Shown one piece after another: positions 39,986-52,000 of a DNA stretch of 64,000 nucleotides. This stretch comes from Anagrus nilaparvatae. Its lineage: Eukaryota; Arthropoda; Insecta; Hymenoptera; Mymaridae. Position 1 is the stretch's first letter, and the number at the start of each line of letters is the position of its first letter. The translations under genes were made by a program, and so were the position numbers. Where the stretch lies: positions 3,658,001 through 3,722,000 of the forward strand of contig JAKSXM010000014.1 of the NCBI GenBank assembly GCA_022575985.1. The letters run 5' to 3'. Below the pieces are notes generated by a model, which saw nothing but the letters and a program-made list of their open reading frames with translations, made no database searches and was not told the DNA's origin.

Positions 39986-42265
39986 TAATAACGACATGAA
40001 TGGATGACTAAGGGTTTGTTAATATCCATCAATCATAAAGAACAATTATATAATCTAGTTAAAAAAAATAAGAAAAGCCTTAATCTAAAAAAATATTACA
40101 ACAAATTCTGTAAAATATTAAAAAAAGTCATTATAGATGCTAAAAATCTAAACGATTCTATCATTGCCAGTAAAAATTTAAATAATTCGAAAAAAATATG
40201 GAATTATATAAATAAAAAACTTGGTAAAAATAATTCCAAATTTACTGAAATTAAAACAATTAATAGTAATAATAATATTCTTACTGATAAAAGCCAAATA
40301 GCTGCCTGCTTCAATAATCACTATAACACTGTTGGTTTAAAACTAGCAAATAAAATCCCTGACTCAATTGTCGATTTATCTAATATTAACCATAATTTGG
40401 ATTCTATATTTATGAAAAGCACAAATCCTAAAGAAATATCAAATATTATCAAAAATTTGATTGATAAAAGTGGCGGAGTTGATAATATTAATGTGAATAT
40501 GCTTAAAACACTCTCTACTTTTATAGTAAAACCTTTAACTTTCATATTTAATACTTGTATAGCCAGCGGTATCTGGCCAACTGATCTTAAAAAAGCAGAC
40601 ATTATTCCTGTATTTAAGTCTGGTGATAATAGTGCTATGATTAACTATAGGCCAATATCACTTATATCCAATATTGCTAAGATCTTCGAAAAAGTTATTT
40701 TCATTAGATTATCTTCTTTTTTTAATAAAAATAAAATAATTTCTGAAAATCAATTTGGTTTTCTGGCTGGTATAGGAACTAAACAGGCGCTGCATAAAGT
40801 TACTGATTTGAATAATGAGAAACAAGCAGTGCTTGGGACATTCTTAGACCTGTCAAAAGCTTTTGATACGGTTAACAATCATATATTGTTAAAAAAAATG
40901 GAAAGTTATGGAGTCAGGGGTACGCCATTAAACCTTTTTAAAAATTACTTACTGAATCGTCAGCATGCTGTTAAGCTTGGGGATACAAGAAGTGATTATG
41001 TTATCACTAATGTTGGAGTACCTCAAGGTTCTATTTTAGGACCTTATTTGTTTCTCATATACATTAATGATTTACTCAGTCTTGTTCCCAGAGTCTTTTC
41101 TTATGCTGATGATACAGCAGTTTTCACTGTCGAGAAAAATTGGAATTTAGCTAATTCAGCAATGATGGATTCGCTTGGATTGATTAATAAATGGTTTATG
41201 GACAATAAATTAACACTCAATCTAGATAAGTCCAGTTTTATCACTTTTGGTAACTATGCAAATAGCTTACCAAAAAATAATTATTCTATTACAATCTCTG
41301 ATTATAAGTTAACTAGAGTATCGTCTTGTAAGTATTCGGGTATATATTTTGACCAAGACATGCGTTGGGATACTCATACACAAAACCTACTAAAACGAAT
41401 TAAGTATCTACTATTTATTTTCTATAAGCTTAGGCACATTAATAAAAAAGTACTAAAGATTATGTATTATTCTTTGTTTCTTGGTGTAGTGTCATATGCT
41501 ATTTCCATCTGGGGATGTGCATATGATAATAGACTAAAAATTTTGCAGAGCTTTCAAAAAAAAATTATTAAAATTATAAAAATAGATCCTTCGCAATTCT
41601 TGGATTTAAAACAGCTTTTCAAGCTCAATACTTTAGCACATTATTATGATGATCTTAAAAACTTATATATAAATTCTACTTTTAGTACTAGAAAAGATCA
41701 TATCAAGTTACCTACTATAAACAAATCTGTTTACAAAAAAAGCCCTTACATTATATCCTTAAAACTTTATAATTCACTCCCAAAAAACTTTAAACTTCTT
41801 AATGTATCTAATTCTAAAGTTTTAAAAAAGAGACTCGTAGAACCTTTGAGCATTTTAAATCAGTTTAATAATTAAGTAAGATATGCATAATGATTTATTA
41901 TTGAAATTATACTTGCAATGTACTAAATTGTATTTAGTAAATATATTTTATTTTAATTTTGAATATTTGAAATTTATATTAATATTTATTTATATAAAGA
42001 CTACTAGTCATTTTAACTATTGTTTTTTATAATACTAAATGTTTAATTTTATTTTTGTATTTAAATTTTATTTTATTTTTTTCTATCTTCTATTTACTTA
42101 ATTTATGAATTTATTTAATCGATTTACCTTTCCTCGCACATTCAAACTTTGATTTGACTCTGAGGATACGGAAATTTTTTGTATATTACTCATATTTGTT
42201 TATGTACAATTTTCTGTATTTTATATTGGTTAATAAATAATAATAAATAATAACAAATAATAACG
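39986..42265 (+). mobile_element. L2-like LINE, 5'-truncated, RT intact
   Basis: A plus-strand element: a 623-codon RT frame, then a 3' UTR of about 360 bp and a tail of AATAAATAATAATAAATAATAAC type (42,228-42,265). It is as AT-rich as the host DNA, unlike the GC-rich LOA-like element. The endonuclease is absent at the 5' end. Confidence 0.8.
40004..41875 (+). CDS. LINE reverse transcriptase, 623 codons, uninterrupted
   Basis: The frame opens at ATG 40,004, just after the truncation point. MTKGLLISINHK matches the W-[IM]-T-x-G-[IL] segment that follows the endonuclease in CR1/L2-type ORF2, so this Met is internal in the full protein. RT motifs: MINYRPISLISNIAKIFEKV (212-231), GTFLDLSKAFDTVNN (278-292), GVPQGSILGP (338-347) and the catalytic YADD (367-370). 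A C-terminal domain ends in a KKSPYIISLKLYNSLP-like block. There is no RNase H. The unbroken frame suggests a fairly recent insertion. Confidence 0.9.
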   Translation: MTKGLLISINHKEQLYNLVKKNKKSLNLKKYYNKFCKILKKVIIDAKNLNDSIIASKNLNNSKKIWNYINKKLGKNNSKFTEIKTINSNNNILTDKSQIAACFNNHYNTVGLKLANKIPDSIVDLSNINHNLDSIFMKSTNPKEISNIIKNLIDKSGGVDNINVNMLKTLSTFIVKPLTFIFNTCIASGIWPTDLKKADIIPVFKSGDNSAMINYRPISLISNIAKIFEKVIFIRLSSFFNKNKIISENQFGFLAGIGTKQALHKVTDLNNEKQAVLGTFLDLSKAFDTVNNHILLKKMESYGVRGTPLNLFKNYLLNRQHAVKLGDTRSDYVITNVGVPQGSILGPYLFLIYINDLLSLVPRVFSYADDTAVFTVEKNWNLANSAMMDSLGLINKWFMDNKLTLNLDKSSFITFGNYANSLPKNNYSITISDYKLTRVSSCKYSGIYFDQDMRWDTHTQNLLKRIKYLLFIFYKLRHINKKVLKIMYYSLFLGVVSYAISIWGCAYDNRLKILQSFQKKIIKIIKIDPSQFLDLKQLFKLNTLAHYYDDLKNLYINSTFSTRKDHIKLPTINKSVYKKSPYIISLKLYNSLPKNFKLLNVSNSKVLKKRLVEPLSILNQFNN

Positions 42266-42269
42266 ACAG

Positions 42270-42770
42270 TTTGAATTTTCGTCATATAGTTGGTTACGTT
42301 GCGTTTCCCAAACATGTACCAGTGCCCGCAAATAAAATTGAGCATACTCAAGGGAATAATTATAACCAGCTCATAGTGTCTGCAAACTTACATAAGAATT
42401 TATGCAAAAATCAGTCTGAAGCGTATATGTATTATCATGTACTGTATTCATGTACCCAATTCGTATCACCAGTTAATGAAATAGCAACTTATTAAATTTA
42501 GGGACTTATTAAATTGTAGTCAAATTTAGTTATTTGAATTGTGTCTAAGATAATTTCTTAATCGCCTAATCAAAAGCATTAGTAATATCTTAGTTTTCTC
42601 AAAATTTAAATATAGTTTTTATTTTTATTTTAAATTAGTAAATTTTTTTTATATAGTTTCTGCGTATAAAATGTTTTTTTTTTTTTTTTTGAGAAAATTA
42701 GAAGTGAAAAAGAGTGATAATTATTTAGACACTGTTTGTTAAGAAAATAATGTTTATAAATTATATGTGT
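42270..42770. other. AT-rich flank, no gene supported
   Basis: A 74-codon frame at 42,271-42,495 (FRHIVGYVAFPKHVPVP) has somewhat balanced composition but no recognised motif. I leave it unassigned. Confidence 0.3.
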
Positions 42771-42775
42771 ATGTA

Positions 42776-42777
<2 letters not shown>

Positions 42778-42817
<40 letters not shown>
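42778..42817. repeat. (GA)n microsatellite
   Basis: GA runs with two AAAG interruptions. Confidence 0.95.
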
Positions 42818-42819
42818 TA

Positions 42820-44150
42820 AATATGCACGCTGGCTCCGACCACTGGCCTTGCCTTGCCGTGTTTTAAACAACACGTATACTATAATAAAGGCAAAGTTAT
42901 AAACACAAGTCAATAAATGTATATTTATTAATTTATCAATAACTATCCACCTCATCCTCATCCACCACTCCACTAGTTAGTTTTAATGGCAGTTCCACAA
43001 TATTTGGTCCTTCGAGAAAAAGTGTGAATAAAAATTAAAATAATCATCAACATCGAATCGGCGCCATTAATTTCTTTTTGAGTTTAATCAAGTGGATCAT
43101 TTATAACAAGAAAAATTTTATTTTCCAAATAAATTAAGAATTGTGGTGTTTATTATTTTTAAAATGAGTGGATAAAAAACTTCTGCACAAAAAAAACAAG
43201 ATTAAAAAAAAAAATATTCACGTGCACACGGTGAAATTTTTTTTCATTACAAAAATTGTTTTCTTATTATATTTGTGTTGTGCCAAGTTTAAAAAAGAAA
43301 AATATTTCAATTTACATTCATGATTAATTTAAAAAAAAAAAAAATTGTTTTTTTTAAAAAACCATGTGGAATTCTTATGAAATTGGCGCTTAAAATTTAT
43401 GAAGAAAGATGCGCGAACTTATTACAAACACCAACGTAGGTTAGTTATCACCATATTTTTCTCATATTGTGAAGGAAGGCGCGCGCATCGTTTTGAAGAC
43501 GCCAGCAAAATTTTATTAATCGCCTTCTTCTTTTTTCTGTATATAAAGGAAGACACGTGCATCGTTTCAAGTTTACATTCAAAAGGTTCTCTTCTGAAAG
43601 ACGCGCAAATCATTTCAAAATTATATTCAAAGGTTCTTCTCTTCTTATAATTTCAAGTAACATCATCTTTTTTTCTTTTTTAATACTTATTGTTATTTAT
43701 GTTATTTACATTTTAAAATAATCACTTAAAATAATAATTAAATTTATAAATATCATATAAATTCATAATATTTTAAATTTTATATTAGTAAAATTTTGAA
43801 AATAAATTCAGGTAAATTTTTAACCTAAAATAAAATATCTATATGCGCATTTATATGTAGCAAGAGCTTTCAAATATTTAAAATATTAGTTTTTCTTTTT
43901 ACTATATTATTTTAATAAACAAATTTGATTGAAATTCTTTGTAATGTAAAAAAAAAACTTTTTTGTATTATTTATTTATTACTCTATCTCTCTCTTTCTT
44001 TATTATTTTTGTTATTTAAAAAGGACATTATTTATAAAGAAAATATTTTTAAATTAAAAACTTTTACTTTTTGATAACTTCTTGAGACAATGTACTAATA
44101 TATGAATTGGTTAAATTTATGTAGAAGCATAATTTCTATTAAAAGTAAAT
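42820..44150. other. Possible LTR/leader of BEL/Pao copy 2
   Basis: Repetitive pieces at about 43,400-43,640 share AAGACGCGCGCATCGTTT-like words three times (GATGCGCGAAC, GGCGCGCGCATCG, GACACGTGCATCG). The position just 5' of a gag relic would suit an LTR or leader. No matching second LTR is seen, so this stays a guess. Confidence 0.25.
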
Positions 44151-44156
44151 AAATAT

Positions 44157-45960
44157 TTGAATCACGTTTTTCACCTTTTTATTTCTTATATCATTTTAAT
44201 TAATTATAAAACAATCTCAGACCATGGCTTACCTAATGATCTCATGACTAGAATTGAAAAGGCTTCTAAAAACTCCAATGTTTCAACTCAACCCCAAGCT
44301 AATGTCTTGCATTTTCAAACTAAAGACAAAGAAAATAAAAAAGTAGAATGTTCCATGTATAAAAACAATCATTATCTTAATAAATGTCCTAATCCTATAT
44401 CTTTAAACGCGTATTATGTATGTTTCCATCGGCTATCTCAGAGATCAACGGTGCGATTTCTTTCAGATCAAGCATTTCCGAGTTTTTCATAACAAGGAAT
44501 CCATCGGTATAGGTCACAATTACGTGAAAATTTATTTTTTGCGAGTTTTCCTAATTCAGCCAACTCATATGCTTATACATAAGGGTTGTCGGTGTTTTCG
44601 TTAATTTTCGATGTACAAGTATGAGACATCTGTTTTTTTTTTTATTATCCCACTTGAAAAGACCTTTTTTTTATTGCTTTATTAGTTTTTTTTTTTTTTT
44701 AATGTGTTTTTATATAATTTACATAATAGAATAAAAAATGTAAGTAAATAAATAAACGAAATTAATTAACTAAAAATTATAAAAAAAATGCTATTGTTGA
44801 AACAATGCTATTATTGAAAAATTTTTGATGCTGAGGAAAACAAAACTTGATTTTTAAAAATCGGTCAACTTTTTGCAATTATAATAAAAAGTATATTATT
44901 AAAATATCGGTTTTTATAAAAAAAATTTGCGAATCAAAATTTGTTTTTTAATTTTATTTTGAGATAGTTAGTCTTTCCAAAAAAAAATTGGAAGTACACG
45001 CTAGATCTGACAAAAATTAAATTTATTAGAAAAAAAGAATAGCCGGTGTTTTTTAAAATAAAAACAAAAAATGACGTAATAACGAAAAGTTATTTATTTT
45101 TTTCGATATAAGTCCTGGGCTACATTATGTTTTATTGAAATCTTATTCGATGCAAATAAATAATGTGCGACTTAACCCAAAATAAATAATGTGACTTAAC
45201 CCAAACGTAGATATAACCCGAGCGGAGCTCGGTCCTTCCTGGTACTTTCATTAAAATGACTCCTCAAGCGATATATGAGTATGTAAAATCTTTGCCCAGA
45301 TGTAGCAATTGTCTTGGTAACCACGCATCTTCTAAATGTAAATCTAGATTTTGTTGCAATGTCTGTAAAAAGAAACACCTTACCTCTTTACATTATGATA
45401 ATTTTGTAAAATCTATCAATCAAAGACCTCAAGGTACATATATTAATAATTCAGATTCAGGCCCAAACTCAAATTCATCTGTGACACAAACTGCTTCTAG
45501 TTCACATGTTACTTAATTAAATTTTATTAATTCTCCTTCTCGAACTTTACTGTCCACAGCAGTCGTTAGGGTGATAAATGAGGATGGCCATGAATTTTTT
45601 CTTCGAGCCTTGGTAGACCAAGCGTCCCAATCTTCATTAATTAGTCCGTCGTTATGAAGAAGGTTATGTACAAATCATACAGCGACTAGCCTACCTATTG
45701 CAGGTATAGGCGGTAAAAGTGACTATACTTGTAAAAAGGTAGTCATGTTTCAAATTACACCTCGTTTCTTCTATAATTGTTGAATCATGGTTCAGGCCTA
45801 TTTCCTACCTAAGTATCTTCTTATGCACCAACTGCGGATCCGTAAACTAAAAATTTGGCGCATATTTCTAACTTAACTCTGGCTGATCCTGGTTTTTGCA
45901 AGCGAGGTCAAAATAAAATTCTTTTGAGAACCTGAATTAATGTTTTCTCAAATTAAAAAA
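44157..45960 (+). pseudogene. BEL/Pao gag-protease relic, copy 2
   Basis: The gag end at about 44,205-44,410 reads SDHGLPNDLMTRIEKASKNS and then HYLNKCPNPISLN, a worn first zinc knuckle. About 830 bp of unrelated sequence intervenes (44,415-45,245). The gag resumes at 45,256-45,516 with LPRCSNCLGNHASSKCKSRF and CNVCKKKHLTSLH, the usual paired CCHC-type motifs. Protease follows at 45,515-45,960: LLSTAVVRVINEDGHEFF, ALVDQASQSSLIS and IAGIGG, with stops. The catalytic triad is altered. It is close kin of the relic at 15,600. Confidence 0.8.
44415..45245. other. Insertion of unknown type splitting the gag
   Basis: It lies between two consecutive pieces of BEL/Pao gag. It contains CTTAACCCAAA twice near its right end (about 45,173-45,205) and T-runs near 44,630-44,700. 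No transposase frame, terminal repeat or target duplication is evident. Confidence 0.4.
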
Positions 45961-46417
45961 TATATTCTATTATTTTAGTATGACGCTTCTCGATCTTAAC
46001 TCGTCAAATCCGTATTCTAGTTTAAAGATAGGAGAGTGGTGGGTGTCAACTGAAAATTAAATTCTTTCATAATTCTTCATATTTGTTTTCCACTTTTTCA
46101 ATACATTAGCTAATCTGTATTCTCTTTATAGATATATTAGCGGTTTTAAAAAAACACGTTTCGAGAAAAACGCGTTTAAAGTTTGAAAACAAGTTTTTCC
46201 ATACATAAAATTAAATTTTTTCTTATTTTTATTTTTTTCTGTTGGTATAAGTTATTAAGAAGAAAATAAAAAAAAGAAAATTGAAAATCGGTTTAGTAGT
46301 TGTGGAGTTATCTCATTCAAAAGATTAAAAAATGCGTTTTTAAAAAATGAGTTAAAAATTTTAAGCGTAGAAAAAAATAGAAATATGAGTTGAAAATTAC
46401 TTAAATAATTAACATAC

Positions 46418-46573
46418 CAAGCTTCTGCAATTCCGGGACCATACAGCAACCCTTCAACTTCCTCAAATTCCATCTCTTGAGCAGCATTTTCTTCTCTTAA
46501 TTCAATTTTCCGGTTTTTAGCTAACTCGGTACTTAAAATGCTTTCTGATGCTTTATTTTGAATATTTTTAACA
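46418..46573 (-). CDS. Exon-like frame, unidentified gene
   Basis: On the minus strand, an acceptor ACTGTGTATTAG is followed by 52 open codons with mixed, non-homopolymeric composition. The frame includes SILSTELAKNRKIELREENA and MEFEEVEGLLYGPGIAEAW, ending at a donor GTATGTT (46,411-46,417). The Glu-rich middle could form a helix. No flanking exons were located and no family is recognised. It may be a host exon or part of an unrecognised transposon gene. Confidence 0.4.
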
Positions 46574-46599
46574 CTAATACACAGTAAATGTGTTTGTAT

Positions 46600-48990
46600 A
46601 TATGTATAATATCTATATAATATGATAATATAACAAAAAGAATTAAATTTTAGACCTGTTATCGGTATTCAAGCAGCAGCTGCGTTCAAATTTTAAAAAT
46701 ATACGTCTTGCGGCGCGCGCTATTATGACTCGTAGAATCAAAAATAAAGCGAATTTTAAAACAAAAATTTTTTTCCATATTTTTGAAACATATACAAATA
46801 CATTAAAAGAAAAAAAAAATTTTCGATTTTTGAAAAAAAATTACCCGTTGATCCCCCTTAAGGTGAGAGATGGTGTGTGGATACTAGTTTTCTAAAAGCT
46901 GCGACCCGAAAATTGCAATGTTTTAACCTGTTATTTATTCTTCAAAGCTTTTTAATTAGTAAGTATAGAACTTATGACATTTTATCTTCCTGAAGTTTTC
47001 TTTTTTTTATGGTTGTAATCTGGACAATTTTTTTAGGCAATCACAAAGCCTAAAATTGTTTGAATACACTGAATGTAAGAAAGAATAGTTTTGTTTGGTA
47101 TAATTGATTTTTTTTTATGAAAAACTTATACTTTTATAAGTAGATTGAGTTTGTTAGAATTTTTTCTTTTTAGAATATGCATTTAAATTATTGATAAAGA
47201 AAAAAAATTAAATTATAGTAAAAGTTTTTTCTAACATTTTAGAAATCGTATGAGAAAATTTAGTTAAGGCTTTATTTATTAATAAATTGATATAAATAAA
47301 CATTTTTCATATTCCCTGACGTAACTATACTATAAATAACTATAGACGTATTATAGATTGAGAACCACAGACGATTGAACACAATAGAAACTTTAAAAAT
47401 GACGAATGTAATGACGGATTTATTGATTAAAAATAAAAAAAATAAAAATTCTCGAATTTGAATTACTTTTTTTTTGGATATCCATACAAAAATATATTCT
47501 GATCATGAGAGTGAAATCAAAAACTAAAAAAAAAATTCCCTGATTGTTATCAACAAATTACTAATTAGTTTTCAGATTTTGAAAAAAGACCAATTTAAAA
47601 AAATTTCTCGCCCTATTTCAACTAATCTCAAACAGTTTTTAACTTATTTAAAAAATTTTTTGCTTTAATTTTTTTATAACATTACTTTAAAACCTAAAAA
47701 AATAAGTTCCAAAGTAAAAATTCCTAAAATAAAAATAAATATAAAAATTTAATAATTTAAATTTATTTTAAGTTTTATTGAGTAGGGATAAGCGTGAGGG
47801 TAAATTTTTTCTTGCCTGTGCGCAAATAATGAGTATCACATTATTTGTTATTGCTAACTATTACTGCTAATTCAATTATTAATTATTGAATTATTATTAG
47901 ATGAAATTCCAAAGGATTTTTTATCAGTGAAATGCACCGTTATTAAATAAAATACCCTGCCAACTAGCTGGCACTGAGGTTCCTCAAACAATGAGCTGTA
48001 ATCTTAATTTACAACAAATATTATTGATTACAACCATGCAATTATACATACATTTTTTGTTTTTAGTAGCTGGTAAAGTAGATTATTAAGATCATTTTGT
48101 TATTAAAGTGAAAATTCTAGCGTCCATGGAGTGGTCACGCCGGCATTAATGGATTTTAAATCATTTTTGCATAATTAAAAAGGGACAAATATAAAAAAAG
48201 CTAAATTTATTTTTTTTTATAAAATTTTATTTTATTAGAATATATAATTATCCCTTAATAATTAAAAGGCTGCGTCTATTTACCCAGAAATTCTGGATAG
48301 ATAACCTTGAAATTTCAGAAACTTTTTTTCAAACATTTCACACATAATAATTAAATTTTTTTTAAAATTACATTTAAATCTTATAAAGTACTAAAAAAAT
48401 AGTTAATTTTTCAAAAAAAAATTTTAATATTCAGTGCAGAGTGCAGAAAAGCAAACAAAACAAACCTCCAGTTGAGGTTCAAAATATTTTTTTTTTGTAA
48501 ATGCGTGAGTGCATTTTACGTAAAAAATTTCTGGGTAAATAGACTTTGCGTAATTAAAATATTGGGTAACATGATTTTTTTGTTTGTCAAAGAAATGGTT
48601 GGTAACGATGCGAAAATTACAAATATTCGCTCAATTATTATAAAAAGATAGGAGTTTTTACCAGAATTTATAATAATTTCTTATAATTTATTTTCTCAAT
48701 GTACTTCTTGCATTTCAAGATTTTAACATTATTTATATTATTTCTATTAATCACAAAATAATAAATTATTTAATTCTATAAATTGTTTGATTCTTTAAAA
48801 AATGCCAATATAACTTTAAATCTTAATTTTAAAATGCAAACATAACCATTTAATATTTTTAGGCTGTTAATTATTGTTTATAATTTCATTAAGCTGCATA
48901 CATAAATAAACATAGCAACGAGCAAAATAATCCAAGGAAGTCAAAAAGAGGCAAGATTTCCATCACTCTTTCTTGTGTGTTATAATTTAT
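46600..48990. other. AT-rich stretch, no gene seen
   Basis: No credible frame. It includes the palindrome TGCCAACTAGCTGGCA at 47,958-47,973 with CTGAGGTTCCTCA following, a relative of the motifs at 4,251 and 10,812. Confidence 0.4.
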
Positions 48991-49009
48991 ATCAAAATAA
49001 AAAAAAAAT

Positions 49010-52000
49010 TGTGATCAGATACAAAAAATTACTATAAACTAAATTTCTAAAACTTGTACTCTCATTAAAATAAATTAGATATGTCCAAAACGAAAAATAA
49101 ATTTGGTGTTTTATGTATTTTTTTGTGACGAAGATTTTGGAGAAAAAAATGTTCAAAAAATTAATTATCAGATTCAAGATATCGAGTAAAAATCATAATT
49201 TCAAATATAAGTAATTTCATGGAAATGAATGAGGTATTACATCCAAATTAAAAAAAAAAAAGTATTTTAAATAAAGTATATTAAAGTATATTAAAAAAAG
49301 TTTAATAAACAAATTTTTGGAAAAAAAAGTTAGGTATTCATTCGATAATTGTTTTGAAATATCACTGGTTACAATATTTTAAAATATTAGTACTTTCATA
49401 GAATTAAATGAGGTATTACACCAAAAAAAAAATAAATATTGCAATTTTTTTATTTTTCTTTTTTTTTAATTTTGAGAATAAAAATTTTGAAAAAATTAAG
49501 TATCAATTCCAAAAAATTACTGTCAACGAGGTTCTTAAAACTAGTACTTCCATGGAAATAAATTAGGTACTACGTCCAAAAAGAAAAAAAAGTTTCCTAT
49601 TTTTTGTATTTTTTTGTGAAAAAAATTTTAGAAAAAAAATTTTCAGAAAATTAAGTATCCGATTCGAGATATCATTTGAAAACTATACTTTCAAATATAA
49701 GTACTTTCATGGAAATAAATGAGGTATTACATCCAAATTAAAAAAAAAGGGGGGGTTTGAGATTTTTTGATAAAAAAATGTTTGAAAAAAAAATTAGGTC
49801 TTAATTCGATAATGGTTTTGAAATATCACTAGTTACAATATTGTCAGATATTAGTACTTTCATAGAATTAAATGAGGTATTACACCAAAAAAAAAAAAAT
49901 ATTGCAGTTTTTTTTATTTTTCTTTTTTTTTAATCTTGAGAAAAAAATTTTGAAAAAACTAAGTATCAGATCCAAAAAATTACTAACCCAAAAACCAAGC
50001 TTGTAGTACAAAAATTACCACAGACAATGATGTACAAAATTTGATAAACGAGGTTCTTAAAACTAGTACTTCCATGGAAATAAATTAGGTACTACGTCCA
50101 AAAAGAAAAAAAAGTTTCGTATTTTTTGTATTTTTTTGTGAAAAAAATTATAGAAAAAAAATTAAAAAAAAATTAAGTATCAGATTGGAGATATCAAGTA
50201 AAAACCATCTTTCAAGTATAAGTACTTTCATGGAAATAAATGAGGTATTACATCCAAAATATAAAAAAGGGGGGGGGGTTTGAGATTTTTTGATAAAAAA
50301 ATGTTTGGAAAAAAAATTAGGTCTTAATTCGATAATGGTTTTGAAATATCACTAGTTACAATATTTTCAGATATTAGTACTTTCATAGAATTAAATGAGG
50401 TATTACACCAAAAAAAAAAAAAAAATATTGCATTTTTTTTTATTTTTCTATTTTTTTAATTTTGCCAAAAAAAATTTTGAAAAAATTAAGTATCAGATCC
50501 AAAAAATAACAATAAACAAGGTTCTTAAAACTAGTACTTCCATGGAAATAAATTGGGTACTACGTCCAAAAAGAAAAAAAAAATTAATATTTTTTGTATT
50601 TTTTTGTGAAAAAAATTTTAGAAAAAAAATTTTTAGAAAATTAAGTATCCGATTCAAGATATAGATTAAAAACCATACTTTCGAATATAAGTACTTTCGT
50701 GGAAATAAATGAGGTATTACATCCAAATTAAAAAAAAAAAAGGTACCTAGAGCTTTTTTGGTGAAAAAATTTTTGAAAAACAAATTAGGTCTTAATTTCA
50801 TAACAATTGTGAAATATCGCCGGTCGCAATACTTTCAGATATTAATACTTTCTTGAAATAAAATTAGGTATTACACCCAAAAAAAAAAAAATATTGCAGG
50901 TTTTTTAATTTAAAGAAAAAAATTTAAAAAAAATTCGGTATTAAATCCAAAAAATGACTATGAACAAACTTTCTAAAACTAGTACTTTCATAGAAATAAA
51001 TTAAACTACGTCCAAAAAAAAAAAAAATTAGTTTTTTTTTGTATTTTTCATGAAAAAAATTTTGGGAAAAAAATTTTCAAAAAATTAAGTATCCGATTCA
51101 AGATATAGATTAAAAACCATTTAAGACAAGAACTGCAACAGACAAGAAATGCAACAGACTTGTTTAGAGCCAGAAGAAATTGTTACAGAGCCAAATCTTC
51201 AGTTTTTCCAGCTCTACCTAAAAATATAGACGAAGTGCACAATGTGCTGACTTCAATGGATTCAAAGAAATGTTTAGCAGTCTACATCCTAATATTTTTA
51301 TATTTGTACAAGTTCTGTTAGAACTACAAGAAGAAGTTTATATTTTGCTACAGTCTGACATAAAAATATCATCAAGAAGTGTGCTAAATAATAATTATAA
51401 AAAAAATATTGCTTTCTTAAAAAGAACTCTTAACAAGTATAGATCAGGAGCTTCAACGCGTTTTGACTATGTTCAAAAAGTATGTAAAAAATAAAATTAA
51501 AAAAATGTAAATAAATAACATTTATTAATAAATAAAATGTAAATATAAAAATAAAATATGAATTTTTAATGATGGCACAAACAGTTAGCGCAACTGATAC
51601 CTAGGAATTAGCGCAAGTGGTACCTTTTTTTAATCCTAGATAAAATCATGGCACACGATTAGCGCAACTGCGCCCAACCCTTTCGTAGAAATAAATGAGG
51701 TATTACATTCAAATTAAAAAAAAAAAAAAGTTCCTCGAGCTTTTTTGGTGAAAAAATTTTTGAAAAAAAAATTAGGTCTTAACTCCATAATGTTTATGAA
51801 ATATCGCCGGTCACAATATTTTCAGATATTAGTACTTTCATGAAATAAAATTAGGTATTACACCCAAAAAAAAAAAAAAAATTACAGGTTTTTTAATTTT
51901 TTTGTTTTTTTAATTTTGAGAAAAAAATTTTAAAAAAATTCGGTATTAAATCCAAAAAATTACTATAAACAAACTTTCTAAAACTAGTACTTTCATAGAA

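Noticed and set aside
42820..44150. Definite LTR of the BEL/Pao relic
   Set aside because: No second copy flanks the element and no TG...CA boundary with duplication could be found.
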